Shown here: positions 42,713-52,185 of the stretch, piece after piece | Numbering within the stretch: the first letter of the stretch is position 1 | Layout: each line of letters starts with the position of its first letter | Source of the DNA: UBA11164 sp034376725 | GTDB taxonomy: Bacteria; Pseudomonadota; Gammaproteobacteria; Xanthomonadales; Xanthomonadaceae | Assembly: GCA_034376725.1 (NCBI GenBank) | Contig: JAXMJH010000097.1 | Coordinates: 47,522 to 111,521 of the forward strand | Reading direction: 5' to 3' | Length of the DNA: 64,000 nucleotides | Position numbers and translations under genes: made by a program | The notes under the pieces: generated by a model | Told to the model about the DNA's origin: nothing | What the model saw: only the letters and a program-made list of their open reading frames with translations | Database searches by the model: none

Positions 42713-44098
42713 ATGCGGGTCACCAGTTTTGGCGCCGCCGGTGAAGTGACCGGCTCCTGTCACCTGATCGAAGTGGACGGCTATCGGCTGCTGCTCGAAT
42801 GTGGCCTCATCCAGGGCAGCAACCAGCAGGAGCGGCGAAACCACGAGCCGTTTCCGTTCGATCCCGACACCATCGATATGGTGGTCGTCAGTCATGCCCA
42901 TATCGACCATTCCGGCCGGCTGCCGCTGCTGATCAAGCGCGGCTATCGGGGGCAGATATGGACGACGGCGGCCACTGCTGACCTGCTCGACATCATGCTG
43001 CACGACTCGGCGGCGCTGGCGCAGGCCGACGCCGACTACGAGAACCGCCACCGACGCCACGACCAAGGGCAGGTGCAACCGCTCTACAGCCAGCACGATG
43101 TCGATCAAACCCTCAGGCGGCTGAGAAAAATCGACTACGGCCAGGTACAGCAGTTGCCAGGCGGATTCGAGTTGCGCCTCCACGATGCTGGCCACATTCT
43201 CGGCTCTGCCATCGTGGAGTTGTTGCATGGCGAGGGCGATGCGCGCCGCACACTGGTATTTTCCGGCGATCTTGGGCTGCGCGGCAAACCGATCCTGCGT
43301 GATCCGACCTTCCTGACCCATGCCGATCTGGTACTGCTCGAATCCACCTATGGCGACCGGTCGCATCGGGAAGCATCAAGCACGATCGACGAACTCGCCG
43401 GGATATTCGAGCAGGCGGCACGCGATGGCGGCAATGTGTTGATTCCTGCCTTTGCGGTCGGCCGCACACAGGAATTGCTGTATTGGTTCGCTCGCCACTG
43501 GGATCGCTTCGGCCTGGAGAAATGGCAGATATTTCTCGATAGCCCCATGGCCATTCGCGTGCTGGATGTCTACAACCGGCACACCGATCTGTTCGACGCG
43601 CAGGCGCTCAAGACTTGGAACGGGCACCATCATCCGTTCCGGCTGCCCAATCTGAAACTGACCGCAGAAGTGGCGCAGTCCCAGCGATTGAACGCCATCC
43701 CGGGTGGGGCGGTGATCATCGCCGGCTCTGGCATGTGCACCGGCGGGCGGATCCGCCACCATCTCCGCCAGAATCTCGGTCGCCCGGAGAATCATGTGGT
43801 CATCGTCGGTTTCCAGGCTGCTGGCACACTCGGCCGGCGCCTGGTCGATGGCGCCAGTCGGGTACGGATTTTCGGGCAGGACATTCAAGTGCGGGCCCAG
43901 GTCCACACGGTCGGTGGCTTGTCGGCCCATGCCGACCAGCCGATGCTATTGGAGTGGTACGGTCACTTCCAAGGCCGGCCGCCGGTGCGCCTGGTGCACG
44001 GCGAAGACCGTGCGCGTGAGGCGCTTTCCGATGCGCTGAAAGCGCAATTCGAGTGCCGGGTCAGCCTGGCCCAGCCGGGCGAGGCGGTCGAAGTCTGA
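42713..44098 (+). CDS. MBL-fold beta-CASP ribonuclease (CPSF73/YSH1-like)
   Basis: 461 residues, ATG at 42713 with GGGGAGG five bases upstream. The metallo-beta-lactamase core carries zinc motifs SHAHIDHSGRLP, DAGHILGSA and SGDLGLRG. The beta-CASP part holds IPAFAVGRTQELLYWF, AGSGMCTGGRIRHHL and VGGLSAHADQPMLLEWYGHF, ending with RLVHGED. These enzymes cleave RNA. Its bacterial role is not well defined. It stands alone on its strand and converges with the M13 peptidase gene. Confidence 0.93.
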   Translation: MRVTSFGAAGEVTGSCHLIEVDGYRLLLECGLIQGSNQQERRNHEPFPFDPDTIDMVVVSHAHIDHSGRLPLLIKRGYRGQIWTTAATADLLDIMLHDSAALAQADADYENRHRRHDQGQVQPLYSQHDVDQTLRRLRKIDYGQVQQLPGGFELRLHDAGHILGSAIVELLHGEGDARRTLVFSGDLGLRGKPILRDPTFLTHADLVLLESTYGDRSHREASSTIDELAGIFEQAARDGGNVLIPAFAVGRTQELLYWFARHWDRFGLEKWQIFLDSPMAIRVLDVYNRHTDLFDAQALKTWNGHHHPFRLPNLKLTAEVAQSQRLNAIPGGAVIIAGSGMCTGGRIRHHLRQNLGRPENHVVIVGFQAAGTLGRRLVDGASRVRIFGQDIQVRAQVHTVGGLSAHADQPMLLEWYGHFQGRPPVRLVHGEDRAREALSDALKAQFECRVSLAQPGEAVEV

Positions 44099-44103
44099 GA
44101 CCT

Positions 44104-44160
44104 GCCGCCCGGTCACGGGCGGCGGGTCGACCTTTGGCGGTCCGCCGTTACGCGGACCGC
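44104..44160. terminator. Two tandem perfect hairpins between convergent genes
   Basis: GCCGCCCG/CGGGCGGC (44104-44111, 44116-44123) with a GTCA loop, then GCGGTCCGC/GCGGACCGC (44137-44145, 44152-44160) with a six-base loop. There is no T-tract. They probably end transcription from both sides. Confidence 0.6.
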
Positions 44161-44167
44161 TCCGGTA

Positions 44168-46267
44168 TCACCAGATGACGACTTGCGCGTCCCCGCTACG
44201 CACCATCGGCGCAGGCGCGCTGCACTCGAAGGCTGCCGAGAAACTGTCCATATTCGACGGTGCCCCCACCGCACGGAAATTGGCGGGTGCATGCGAGTCG
44301 GTGTTGAGCCGCACCTTGAGCTCTTCTTCGGTGAAATTGCGACGCCAGATGGTCGCCCAGTTCATGAAGAAGCGCTGAGACTGGCTGTAGCCGTCGATCA
44401 TCGGATCGCTGAAGCTCTCGCCCTGGGCGCGCTTGAGGGCGTCGTAGGCGACAGTGAGACCACCCAGGTCGGCGATGTTCTCGCCCAGGGTCAGCTTGCC
44501 GTTTACGTGCAGGCCAGGCAGGGCCTCGTAGCCGTTGAACTGCTCCACCAGCAGGTCGGTGCGGGCCTCGAAATTGGCGCGGTCGGCCTCGCTCCACCAG
44601 TTGCTGAAGGTGCCGTCGGCGGCGAACTTGCTGCCCTGGTCGTCGTAGCCGTGGATCATTTCGTGACCGATCACGGCGACGATTCCGCCGTAGTTGAGCG
44701 CGTCGTCGGCCTCGGGATCGAAGAACGGCGGCTGCAGAATCGCGGCCGGAAAAACGATCTCGTTGCGCTGCGGGCTGTAGTAGGCATTGACGGTCTGCGG
44801 GGTCATGAACCACTCGCTCCGGTCGACCGGCTTGCCGATTTTCGAGAGCATGAACCGGTAATTGAAACCCTGGGTGGCAAGCACGTTGGCGGCATAGCTG
44901 TCGCGAGACAGAATCAGACCGTCCCAATCGCGCCATTTGTCCGGGTAACCGATCTTCGGCGTGAACGAAGCCCACTTTTCCAATGCCTTGGCCTTGGTGT
45001 CCTCTCCCATCCACTCCAGCCCTTCCAGGCGCACCTTGAGCGCATCGCTGAGATTGGCGACCAGGGTCTGCATTTTTGCCTTGGATTCAGGCGGGAACGC
45101 GACTTCGACGTACAGCTGGCCCAGCGCCTCGCCAATGCTGCCGTTGAGCGTGTTCAGAACGCGCTTCCAGCGCTCCTGCTGCTCCTGCTGGCCGCGCAGG
45201 GTCTTGCCGTAGAACGCGAAGTTCTGCTGCTCCAGGGCTTCGGTGAGGAACGGTGCCATGTTGTCGATGGTGTGAAAACGCAGGTACGACTGCCACGCTT
45301 CGGGCGGGGTGTCGGCGAGCATGGCGTCGAAGGCGCCGAAGAAATCGGTCATCGCCAGCGAGAAGGTCTCGGGTCGATCCACGCCGAGTGCCTCGAAAAA
45401 CTGCGACCAGGAGAAGTTCGGGGTCAGGGCATCGGCCTGTTCCAGAGTCACCGGGTTGTAGCGCTTGGCCGGGTCGCGCAACTCAACCCGCGACAGCGAG
45501 GCCCGGGCCAGGCGGGTTTCGAAGTCCATCACCTGCTGGGCTGAGGCGGCGGCAGCCTCGGGATCGGCACCCGCCAGCTCCAGGGTCCGGGCGATGTGCT
45601 CGAGATAGGCGGAACGGATGCGCGTGTAGTCTTCGCGGTCTTCCAGGTAGTAGGCCTTCTCCGGCAGGCCCAGGCCGCCCTGGCTGCCGTAGGCGATCAC
45701 CTTGTTGGAATCCATGAAGTCGGCGTTGGCGAAGAACCCGAACAGGAAACCCTGGCCATCGGCGTAACTTTGTCTGAGATAGTTGGCGATCGCCTCGCTG
45801 CCGTCGAGCGCGGCGATGGCATCGAGCTGGGCCTGGATGGGCGCCAGTCCGGCGGCATTGGCGGCTTCCACATCCAGGCCGGCTGCGTAGAAATCGCCGA
45901 CCAGGCCGGCGATCGGATTGGCATCGGGCGAGGCCTGCATCGCCGATTCGGCGATGGCCTTCTGGATCTCCAGCGAACGCTCGGCGAGCAGCTCGAAGCT
46001 GCCCCAGGACGTGCGATCCGAGGGCACCGGGTTGGTCGCCAGCCAGCGACTGTTCACGAATCCGTTGAGATCGGTGCAGGCATCGATGGTCGGTTCCAGA
46101 TCGGCGGCAGAAAACTGGCTGATCGGTGTCTGGATCGCGCTCAGATCGACCGGCAGCGCAGCCGCGCCCGACGAATCGGCGGTCGATTGCTCGCCGGAGG
46201 GCGAGCAGCCGGCGATGGCGAAGGCCGCAGCAATGGCCAGAGTGATGGGGCGGAATTTGAATTTCAT
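44168..46267 (-). CDS. M13-family zinc metallopeptidase, lipoprotein (PepO/neprilysin-like)
   Basis: 699 residues. The signal peptide ends in a lipobox (AIAGCSPSG), so it is lipid-anchored in the envelope. M13 motifs: NAYYSPQRNEIVFPAAILQP, the zinc site VIGHEMIHGYDDQG (HEXXH) and the third ligand in GENIADLGGLTVAYDAL. The C-terminal Trp typical of the family is present. It cleaves peptides on the outer side of a membrane; natural substrates are unknown. Confidence 0.95.
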   Translation of the reverse strand: MKFKFRPITLAIAAAFAIAGCSPSGEQSTADSSGAAALPVDLSAIQTPISQFSAADLEPTIDACTDLNGFVNSRWLATNPVPSDRTSWGSFELLAERSLEIQKAIAESAMQASPDANPIAGLVGDFYAAGLDVEAANAAGLAPIQAQLDAIAALDGSEAIANYLRQSYADGQGFLFGFFANADFMDSNKVIAYGSQGGLGLPEKAYYLEDREDYTRIRSAYLEHIARTLELAGADPEAAAASAQQVMDFETRLARASLSRVELRDPAKRYNPVTLEQADALTPNFSWSQFFEALGVDRPETFSLAMTDFFGAFDAMLADTPPEAWQSYLRFHTIDNMAPFLTEALEQQNFAFYGKTLRGQQEQQERWKRVLNTLNGSIGEALGQLYVEVAFPPESKAKMQTLVANLSDALKVRLEGLEWMGEDTKAKALEKWASFTPKIGYPDKWRDWDGLILSRDSYAANVLATQGFNYRFMLSKIGKPVDRSEWFMTPQTVNAYYSPQRNEIVFPAAILQPPFFDPEADDALNYGGIVAVIGHEMIHGYDDQGSKFAADGTFSNWWSEADRANFEARTDLLVEQFNGYEALPGLHVNGKLTLGENIADLGGLTVAYDALKRAQGESFSDPMIDGYSQSQRFFMNWATIWRRNFTEEELKVRLNTDSHAPANFRAVGAPSNMDSFSAAFECSAPAPMVRSGDAQVVIW

Positions 46268-46477
46268 GACTGGCAGACTCCGTCTGAAGCAATACGGTGG
46301 CGGACGCCCGAGGGCGGAATTTTCGCTGGTGCAGCCGGCCCAGAGGGTCTCGTGCAGCGCCTCAGCGGGGCTTAACCGCCCACTCTAGAGGCGAAGCGGC
46401 ACGGGGAACCGTGTCCAAAGTCATGATTCCGGGGAATCGGCAGGCGAGCGGGCCGGCACCCGGTTTCGGATTGCGCG

Positions 46478-47668
46478 CTATACAGACTCGCCGGCCGCGA
46501 AGCCCGAAGCCCAGGCCCACTGGAAGTTGTAGCCGCCCAGCCAGCCCGTCACGTCCACCACTTCGCCGATGAAATACAGTCCGGGCACTCGTCTGGATTC
46601 CATCGTTTGCGACGACAGCTCGGTGGTGTCGACTCCGCCCAGGGTCACTTCGGCGGTGCGATAGCCCTCGGTGCCGCTGGCCGTCAGCTGCCAGTGGCCG
46701 AGTTGCTCCGCGATACGCTTGAGTTCGGCAGGGGCAATCTGTCGCATCGGCCGATTGCCGAGCCAGCGTTCGCACAGACGCTGCGCGAACCGCTTCGGCA
46801 GCAATTCGGACAGCACCGACTTCAGCTCGCTGGCAGGACGGGCGCGCTGTCGATCCTCGAGCAGTGCAAGCGCGTCGATGCCGGGCAGCAGGTTCAGTTG
46901 CAGCGGGTCGCCCGGTTGCCAGTACGAGGAAATCTGCAGGATGGCCGGGCCACTCACGCCCCGATGCGTGATCAGCATCTGATTATGAAAATGCTGGCCG
47001 TTGCTGTGGGCGGTGACCGGAAGCGAAACGCCGCTGAGGTCGGCGAGGTCTTCCAGGGGCTTGCCGGAAAGCACCAGGGGCACCAGTCCGGCCCGGGTCG
47101 GCAGCACCCGATGCCCGAATCGACGCGCGAGTTCGAAGCCGAACCCGGTCGCGCCCATGCGCGGAATGGACAGTCCGCCGCTGGCCACCACCATCGCGTC
47201 GGCGCTGAAGTTGCCGTGGCTGGTTTCCGCCAGGAACTCTCCCGGTTGCCCGGTCGGGGCGCGAACCGAATCGATGCTGCATGAGGTGAGGATGCGTACC
47301 CCGGCATCGGCGCAATCGGTCAGCAGCATGTCCACGATCTGCCGGGACGAATCGTCGCAGAACAGCTGGCCCAACTCCTTCTCGTGGTAGGCAATTTCGT
47401 GCTGTTCGACGCGCTCGATGAACTGCCACGGCGTGAACCGGGCGAGGGCGGATTTGCAGAAATGCGGATTGGCGGAGAGAAAGTTCTCAGGGCCGGCCCC
47501 GGTGTTGGTGAAGTTGCAGCGGCCACCGCCGGACATCAGGATTTTCTTGCCGGCCCGGTTGCTTCGCTCGATCACCAGCACGCGGCGCCCGCGTCGTCCG
47601 GCGGTCAGTGCGCACATCAGGCCCGCTGCGCCAGCGCCGATGATGATGACGTCGAACTGTCCGGTCAT
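46478..47668 (-). CDS. NAD(P)/FAD-dependent oxidoreductase, HI0933/YhiN family
   Basis: 396 residues from the ATG at 47668. The dinucleotide-binding motif IIIGAGAAGLMCALTAGRRG is followed by the family signature KKILMSGGGRCNFTN, then VASGGLSIPRMGATGFGFEL and the closing GEVVDVTGWLGGYNFQWAWA. Length fits the HI0933 / BaiN family of flavoproteins. The physiological substrate is unknown. It is divergent from the sensor gene at 48036. Confidence 0.93.
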   Translation of the reverse strand: MTGQFDVIIIGAGAAGLMCALTAGRRGRRVLVIERSNRAGKKILMSGGGRCNFTNTGAGPENFLSANPHFCKSALARFTPWQFIERVEQHEIAYHEKELGQLFCDDSSRQIVDMLLTDCADAGVRILTSCSIDSVRAPTGQPGEFLAETSHGNFSADAMVVASGGLSIPRMGATGFGFELARRFGHRVLPTRAGLVPLVLSGKPLEDLADLSGVSLPVTAHSNGQHFHNQMLITHRGVSGPAILQISSYWQPGDPLQLNLLPGIDALALLEDRQRARPASELKSVLSELLPKRFAQRLCERWLGNRPMRQIAPAELKRIAEQLGHWQLTASGTEGYRTAEVTLGGVDTTELSSQTMESRRVPGLYFIGEVVDVTGWLGGYNFQWAWASGFAAGESV

Positions 47669-48035
47669 GGTTGCTCGGGAGGCAGAATGTTTCGCGCAAC
47701 GGCGGGCGGGCGATCGGACGGCACGACCGGCTCTGGACCGATGGTGGATCCGGCATGCGCTCGGGCACACGGTCCGGCGCCCGCCATTGTCGCCGATGAT
47801 GGTCGAGCCTGCGCGCGTGCACCCGCAGCGAAATTGCGGGCAGCCGGAAGTCGCTTGTGTGATCTGCTTCACATATGCCAGCGCTTTGCCCTGTTCAAAT
47901 GTCGCGTCGTACTGCGACGTCACTGTGCGATGGGGTGCGACCGGCGAGGGTCGCTTTGCACGGTGCCGCGGGCGGCGCGCAGCTTGGAGTTGGCTGCGCC
48001 ATTGGAGTGGTTGAATCACAAGTCAGGGGGACACC
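47669..48035. other. Divergent intergenic region with a CRP-type site
   Basis: 367 bp between the YhiN-type gene and the HAMP/GAF sensor gene. Apart from the CRP-like palindrome at 47857-47872, no gene or repeat was seen. The length suggests regulated promoters on both sides. Confidence 0.5.
47857..47872. promoter_or_regulatory. Perfect CRP/Clp-type binding site
   Basis: TGTGA TCTGCT TCACA is an exact match to the CRP core (TGTGA-N6-TCACA). It is about 165 bp before the sensor gene start and 189 bp before the oxidoreductase start. In Xanthomonads the CRP-like protein Clp recognises the same core. Confidence 0.7.
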
Positions 48036-49340
48036 ATGAAGCAAGTCAAAAGCGCGTTGCAATGGAAGGCGCTATCCGGTCTCGCGCTACTGGCCGTGGT
48101 CACGGTCGGCAGCCATTTGCTCAATAACCATCTTTACCGCGCCAGTGTTCAAAGCCAGACGGTGCTCGGCGAACTGCGCCGGTTGGAGACCGTCGGAGAG
48201 GGGCTGGTAAGCCGCGGTACGCACTACGTCAACAATGCCGCGCGCGACTACGAGAGCTATGCCCGCGACGTGGCACTGTTCAAGCGCGAGCTGGTCGGAG
48301 ACATCGAACGATTCGATGGCTCGCTGCAGAATCTGGCGGCGGCGGTCACCGATGCCGGGGGCGATGCCGCCAAGGTTCGCTCGGTTTCCGAACTACGCGA
48401 CGCCTGGTCGGCATACCGTGCCGGATTCGCCGAACAGTTGGGCCCTGATGTCGATGAGCCCCGACTGGAGTGGGGCGCCCGGTTCATCGCCCGCGAGCAG
48501 CCGAAAATCAATGCCGGATTGCACACTCTGGTCGAGCAGTATCAGGAATCCAGCCAGATCGATGCCAGAAACGCCAGCATCGGCGGCGTCACCGCAGCGC
48601 TGGTGTCGATCCTGATCGCCCTTGGCGCGCTGGCCTGGTTTTATTACGGGGTGTCGCGGCGCATCAAGTCGACCGTGGAAGGCTGCCAGCGGGTCGCCGC
48701 CGGTGACTTCGGCTACCAGATGCCGGTTGGATCGAGCGACGAATTGGGCCAACTGGCTCAGGCATTCAACAGCCTGTCGTCGCGGGCCCGGATGGTGTTG
48801 TCGCTGGTCGATCACCTGCAGCGGCGGAGCAATCTGGAAGAGAGCTTCAGCACCCTTGCAGCCGATTCGGCCCAGTACATTCCCTCCGATTGGCTGGCAA
48901 TGATCGAGATCGCCGAGTCGGGGCTGGATGGCACGGTGAGATTCGTCAAGAGCAGTCTTGAAGACTCGGAATTGCTGGGTCAGCGTATCAGCCTGCTGGG
49001 CTTGTTCGATCATCCGCGGGTCTCCGGGGCGGCCGCCACCGCCATCGCCGATCTGCGAGCCCATGTGGTGAATCATGGCGAGTCCAGGATGGCGCGCGAG
49101 CTGGTCCGCGCCGGCTACCGGTCGGCGCTGCTGGTGCCCCTGACTTCCGAGCGCAACTGGCAGGGTCTGCTGGTCTTCGCCAGCATCCAGGCGAACGTGT
49201 ACAGTGCCGATCAGGTCAAGCTGATGGCCAGTCTCTCGCCGACCCTGGCGGCTGGTCTGGCCCGCAATGCCGGAGCGGGCGGATCTGCGACCGCGGCGAT
49301 CGAGCCCGCGCAACCGATCTTGGAACCGATCAACGGCTGA
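48036..49340 (+). CDS. Membrane HAMP-GAF sensor protein without output domain
   Basis: 434 residues, ATG at 48036 with AGGGGG upstream. Membrane helix 1 (about 11-30), a periplasmic four-helix-type sensor (about 31-180), membrane helix 2 (about 183-205), a HAMP domain (RRIKSTVEGCQRVAAGDFGY then DELGQLAQAFNSLSSRA) and a C-terminal GAF-like domain (about 265-415, RSALLVPLTSERNWQGLLVF). No kinase, cyclase, GGDEF or chemotaxis signalling part follows. It may signal through a partner protein, or the output domain was lost. No cognate response gene is adjacent. Confidence 0.75.
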   Translation: MKQVKSALQWKALSGLALLAVVTVGSHLLNNHLYRASVQSQTVLGELRRLETVGEGLVSRGTHYVNNAARDYESYARDVALFKRELVGDIERFDGSLQNLAAAVTDAGGDAAKVRSVSELRDAWSAYRAGFAEQLGPDVDEPRLEWGARFIAREQPKINAGLHTLVEQYQESSQIDARNASIGGVTAALVSILIALGALAWFYYGVSRRIKSTVEGCQRVAAGDFGYQMPVGSSDELGQLAQAFNSLSSRARMVLSLVDHLQRRSNLEESFSTLAADSAQYIPSDWLAMIEIAESGLDGTVRFVKSSLEDSELLGQRISLLGLFDHPRVSGAAATAIADLRAHVVNHGESRMARELVRAGYRSALLVPLTSERNWQGLLVFASIQANVYSADQVKLMASLSPTLAAGLARNAGAGGSATAAIEPAQPILEPING

Positions 49341-49536
49341 TGCCGTTCGGCCCGGCAAACCTGTCGAACCGGCAGCAAATTATGCGTCGCGAGGACCATT
49401 GCAACTGGCGGTCCCGGCTTACGGCCTTTCGGCCTAAGCCGGGCTGCTCGCCCGACGCAAGTTCATCGAGATTGCCTGCCCGATCAATCAGGTCTGCCGC
49501 CGCGACCCGGATGCCACGCCGGCCAGGGCCATTCCG

Positions 49537-50553
49537 TCACAGCCATCCCGCGCGCTTGAGCGCCAGATACAGGCCCGCGACCAGCATGGCGGTGAGTCCG
49601 ACGGTGACCGCATAGCTGTAGTCGCCGGCCAGCTCGGGCATGTGTTCGAAGTTCATGCCGTACCAACTCGCCACCAGGGTGGGCGCCGCCACCAGTGCGG
49701 CCCAGCCGGCCAGCCGCTTGACCACCTCGCCCTGGCCAACCGTGACCAGCGACAGATTGACCGTCATCGCCGCAGTGACCATCTCGCGCAGAGTGTCGAT
49801 GCTTTCGTTCAGTCGGATGGCGTGGTCGAACACGTCGCGGAAATACAGCCGCATCTGGTCGTCGATCACTTCCGGGTGCAGCCGCACCAGCTGATTGAGC
49901 AGGTCCTGCAGGGGCGAAACCGCCAGGCGCATCTTGGTCAGCTCGCCCTTCAGGCGGTAGAGGCGGATCAGCGTCTGCCGGTCGAGGCTTTCGCTGAAGA
50001 TCAGCTGTTCGAGGCTGTCCAGTTCGGCCTGGAACTCGCGCACGATGGGCTGATAATTGTCCACGATGTAATCGATGATCGCGTACAGGCCATAGCTTGG
50101 CCCGATCCTCAGCAGGTTCGGGTGCTGCTCGCAGCGCGCGCGCGCCGGGCTGTAGGACAAGGACGCGCCGTGCCGAACGCTCACCAGGTAATGCTTGCCG
50201 ATGAACAGATGCGTTTCGCCGAACCGGATGCTGCCATCGACCAGTTGCGCGGTATGCAGCGCGATGAACAGCGACTCCCCGTAGGCCTCGATCTTGGGGC
50301 GCTGATGGGCGTGGTGGGCGTCCTCGACTGCCAGCGGGTGCAGGTCGAACTCGGCCTGCACTTTTTGCAGCAATGGCTCGCCGGGCTCATAAAGCCCCAG
50401 CCAGACGAATCCGCCCTCCAGCGCCGCCAGCGTCGTGTCGATATCCTCGATCTCCACTTCGCGTCGGCCGCCGTCGCTGTCGTAGACGATGCTGTTGATC
50501 ACGCCCACAGGATTCGGGCGGGCCTCAGCTTGGTCATGGCCGGATACGTTCAC
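49537..50553 (-). CDS. corA: CorA-family divalent cation (Mg/Co) transporter
   Basis: About 338 residues from a GTG at 50553; an ATG at 50595 gives 14 more. A soluble N-terminal domain (FVWLGLYEPGEPLLQKVQAE, FIALHTAQLVDGSIRFGETH) is followed by a long helix and two C-terminal membrane helices. The signature YGMNFEHMPEL lies at the end of the first helix. CorA forms a pentameric magnesium channel. The gene is divergent from fumC. Confidence 0.93.
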   Translation of the reverse strand: MNVSGHDQAEARPNPVGVINSIVYDSDGGRREVEIEDIDTTLAALEGGFVWLGLYEPGEPLLQKVQAEFDLHPLAVEDAHHAHQRPKIEAYGESLFIALHTAQLVDGSIRFGETHLFIGKHYLVSVRHGASLSYSPARARCEQHPNLLRIGPSYGLYAIIDYIVDNYQPIVREFQAELDSLEQLIFSESLDRQTLIRLYRLKGELTKMRLAVSPLQDLLNQLVRLHPEVIDDQMRLYFRDVFDHAIRLNESIDTLREMVTAAMTVNLSLVTVGQGEVVKRLAGWAALVAAPTLVASWYGMNFEHMPELAGDYSYAVTVGLTAMLVAGLYLALKRAGWL

Positions 50554-50741
50554 CGCGCCATGATGGCGGCGCCTCGACCGACAGGCAAGCTGCATTGCGC
50601 TATCGTGGCGGTGCGTGCCGCCACGCTGCGCCGACGTCGGCAGCCGTGTGCTGTGTACGCGGTTGTCCGCATCCGGCCCAAGCCATCGAGCACTGCGTCG
50701 CGCGGGCGCAGGAATGCCGGCAATTCAATGGGAGCAAAACC

Positions 50742-52130
50742 ATGAACAAGCAACGGTTCCGTAGCGAACACGACAGTCTGGGAGAAGTGCGGGTCCCTGC
50801 CGGGGCGCTATGGGGCGCGCAGACCCAGCGCGCGGTTGAGAATTTTCCGATTTCAGGGCGTCGGCTGCCGCGCGAGTTCATCCGCGCGCTGGCCCTGATC
50901 AAGGCCGCCGCCGCGCACGCCAATGCCGCGCTGGGTCCGCTGGACCCTTCGCTGGCCGAGGCGATCGAAAAGGCGGCGCTGGATGTGGCCAATGGTGTCC
51001 ACGACTCGCAGTTTCCCGTCGATGTGTTCCAGACCGGCTCCGGCACATCGACCAACATGAATGCCAACGAGGTGATCGCGGCCCTGGCGGCTCGGGACGG
51101 TGACGCCAACGTGCATCCCAACGATCACGTCAATATGAGCCAGAGCTCCAACGATGTGATACCAACCGCCATTCAGGTGTCGGCCTGTCTGCTGACCCGC
51201 GAACACCTGCTGCCGGCGCTTCGTCACTTGCGTTCGATCATCGACCGGCGAGCGAAGGCGCTGGCCAAAGTGGTGAAAACCGGTCGTACGCACCTGATGG
51301 ATGCCATGCCGCTGAGCTTCGGGCAGGAACTGTCGGGTTGGTCGGCGCAGATCGGTTCCGCGCAAGCGCGAATCGAGGCGTCGCTGCCCCGCCTGGCCGA
51401 GCTGCCGCTCGGCGGTACGGCGGTCGGCACCGGCATCAACGCCGATCCTCGCTTTGCCAAGCGGGCGGTTGCGCGGCTGTCGAAGCTTGCCGGCGCGCGC
51501 TTCTCTTGCGCGACCAACCGGTTCGAGTCGATGGCCGCCCAGGACCATGCGGTGGCGCTCTCCGGTCAGCTCAATACCCTGGCCTGCGCCCTGATGAAGA
51601 TCAGCAACGATCTGCGCTGGATGAATTCCGGCCCGCTGGCCGGGCTGGGCGAGATCGCCCTGCCGGCGCTGCAACCGGGCTCTTCGATCATGCCGGGCAA
51701 AGTCAACCCGGTGATTCCCGAAGCGGTCTGCATGGTCTGCGCCCAGGTGATCGGTCAACACACCACCATCACCGTAGCCGGCCAGAGCGGCAATTTTCAG
51801 CTCAATGTCATGTTGCCGGTGATCGCCGACAATCTGCTCGACTCGATCCGGCTGCTGGCCAACGCATCGCGACTGCTGGCGGATCGGGCGATCGCCGGGT
51901 TCACCGTGGATCGGGACCGGGTGAGTGAGGCGCTGTCCCGTAACCCGATTCTGGTGACCGCGCTCAATCGTCGTATCGGTTATGAGCGGGGCGCGGCGAT
52001 CGCCAAGCGCGCCTACGCCGAGGGCCGCCCGGTGCGGGAGGTGGCGCGCGAGATGACCGAATTGAGCGAGGACGAATTATCGGCGCTGCTCGATCCTGCC
52101 CGATTGATCCAGGGTGGCGCCGGCGATTGA
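50742..52130 (+). CDS. fumC: Class II fumarate hydratase
   Basis: 462 residues from the ATG at 50742 with GGAG eight bases upstream. FumC signatures: GALWGAQTQRAVENFPISG at the start, TGSGTSTNMNANEVIA, HPNDHVNMSQSSNDVIPTAI, TGRTHLMDAMP and GSSIMPGKVNPVIPE. It interconverts fumarate and malate in the citric acid cycle without an iron-sulfur cluster. It stands alone. Confidence 0.97.
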   Translation: MNKQRFRSEHDSLGEVRVPAGALWGAQTQRAVENFPISGRRLPREFIRALALIKAAAAHANAALGPLDPSLAEAIEKAALDVANGVHDSQFPVDVFQTGSGTSTNMNANEVIAALAARDGDANVHPNDHVNMSQSSNDVIPTAIQVSACLLTREHLLPALRHLRSIIDRRAKALAKVVKTGRTHLMDAMPLSFGQELSGWSAQIGSAQARIEASLPRLAELPLGGTAVGTGINADPRFAKRAVARLSKLAGARFSCATNRFESMAAQDHAVALSGQLNTLACALMKISNDLRWMNSGPLAGLGEIALPALQPGSSIMPGKVNPVIPEAVCMVCAQVIGQHTTITVAGQSGNFQLNVMLPVIADNLLDSIRLLANASRLLADRAIAGFTVDRDRVSEALSRNPILVTALNRRIGYERGAAIAKRAYAEGRPVREVAREMTELSEDELSALLDPARLIQGGAGD

Positions 52131-52185
52131 GGCGTCCCGGCAAGGCGCGCGACAGCCGCCTCGCCGGGCAGCGCTCGGGCCGTGC

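Noticed and set aside
44183..45544. 453-residue plus-strand open frame
   Set aside because: Antisense of the M13 peptidase gene.
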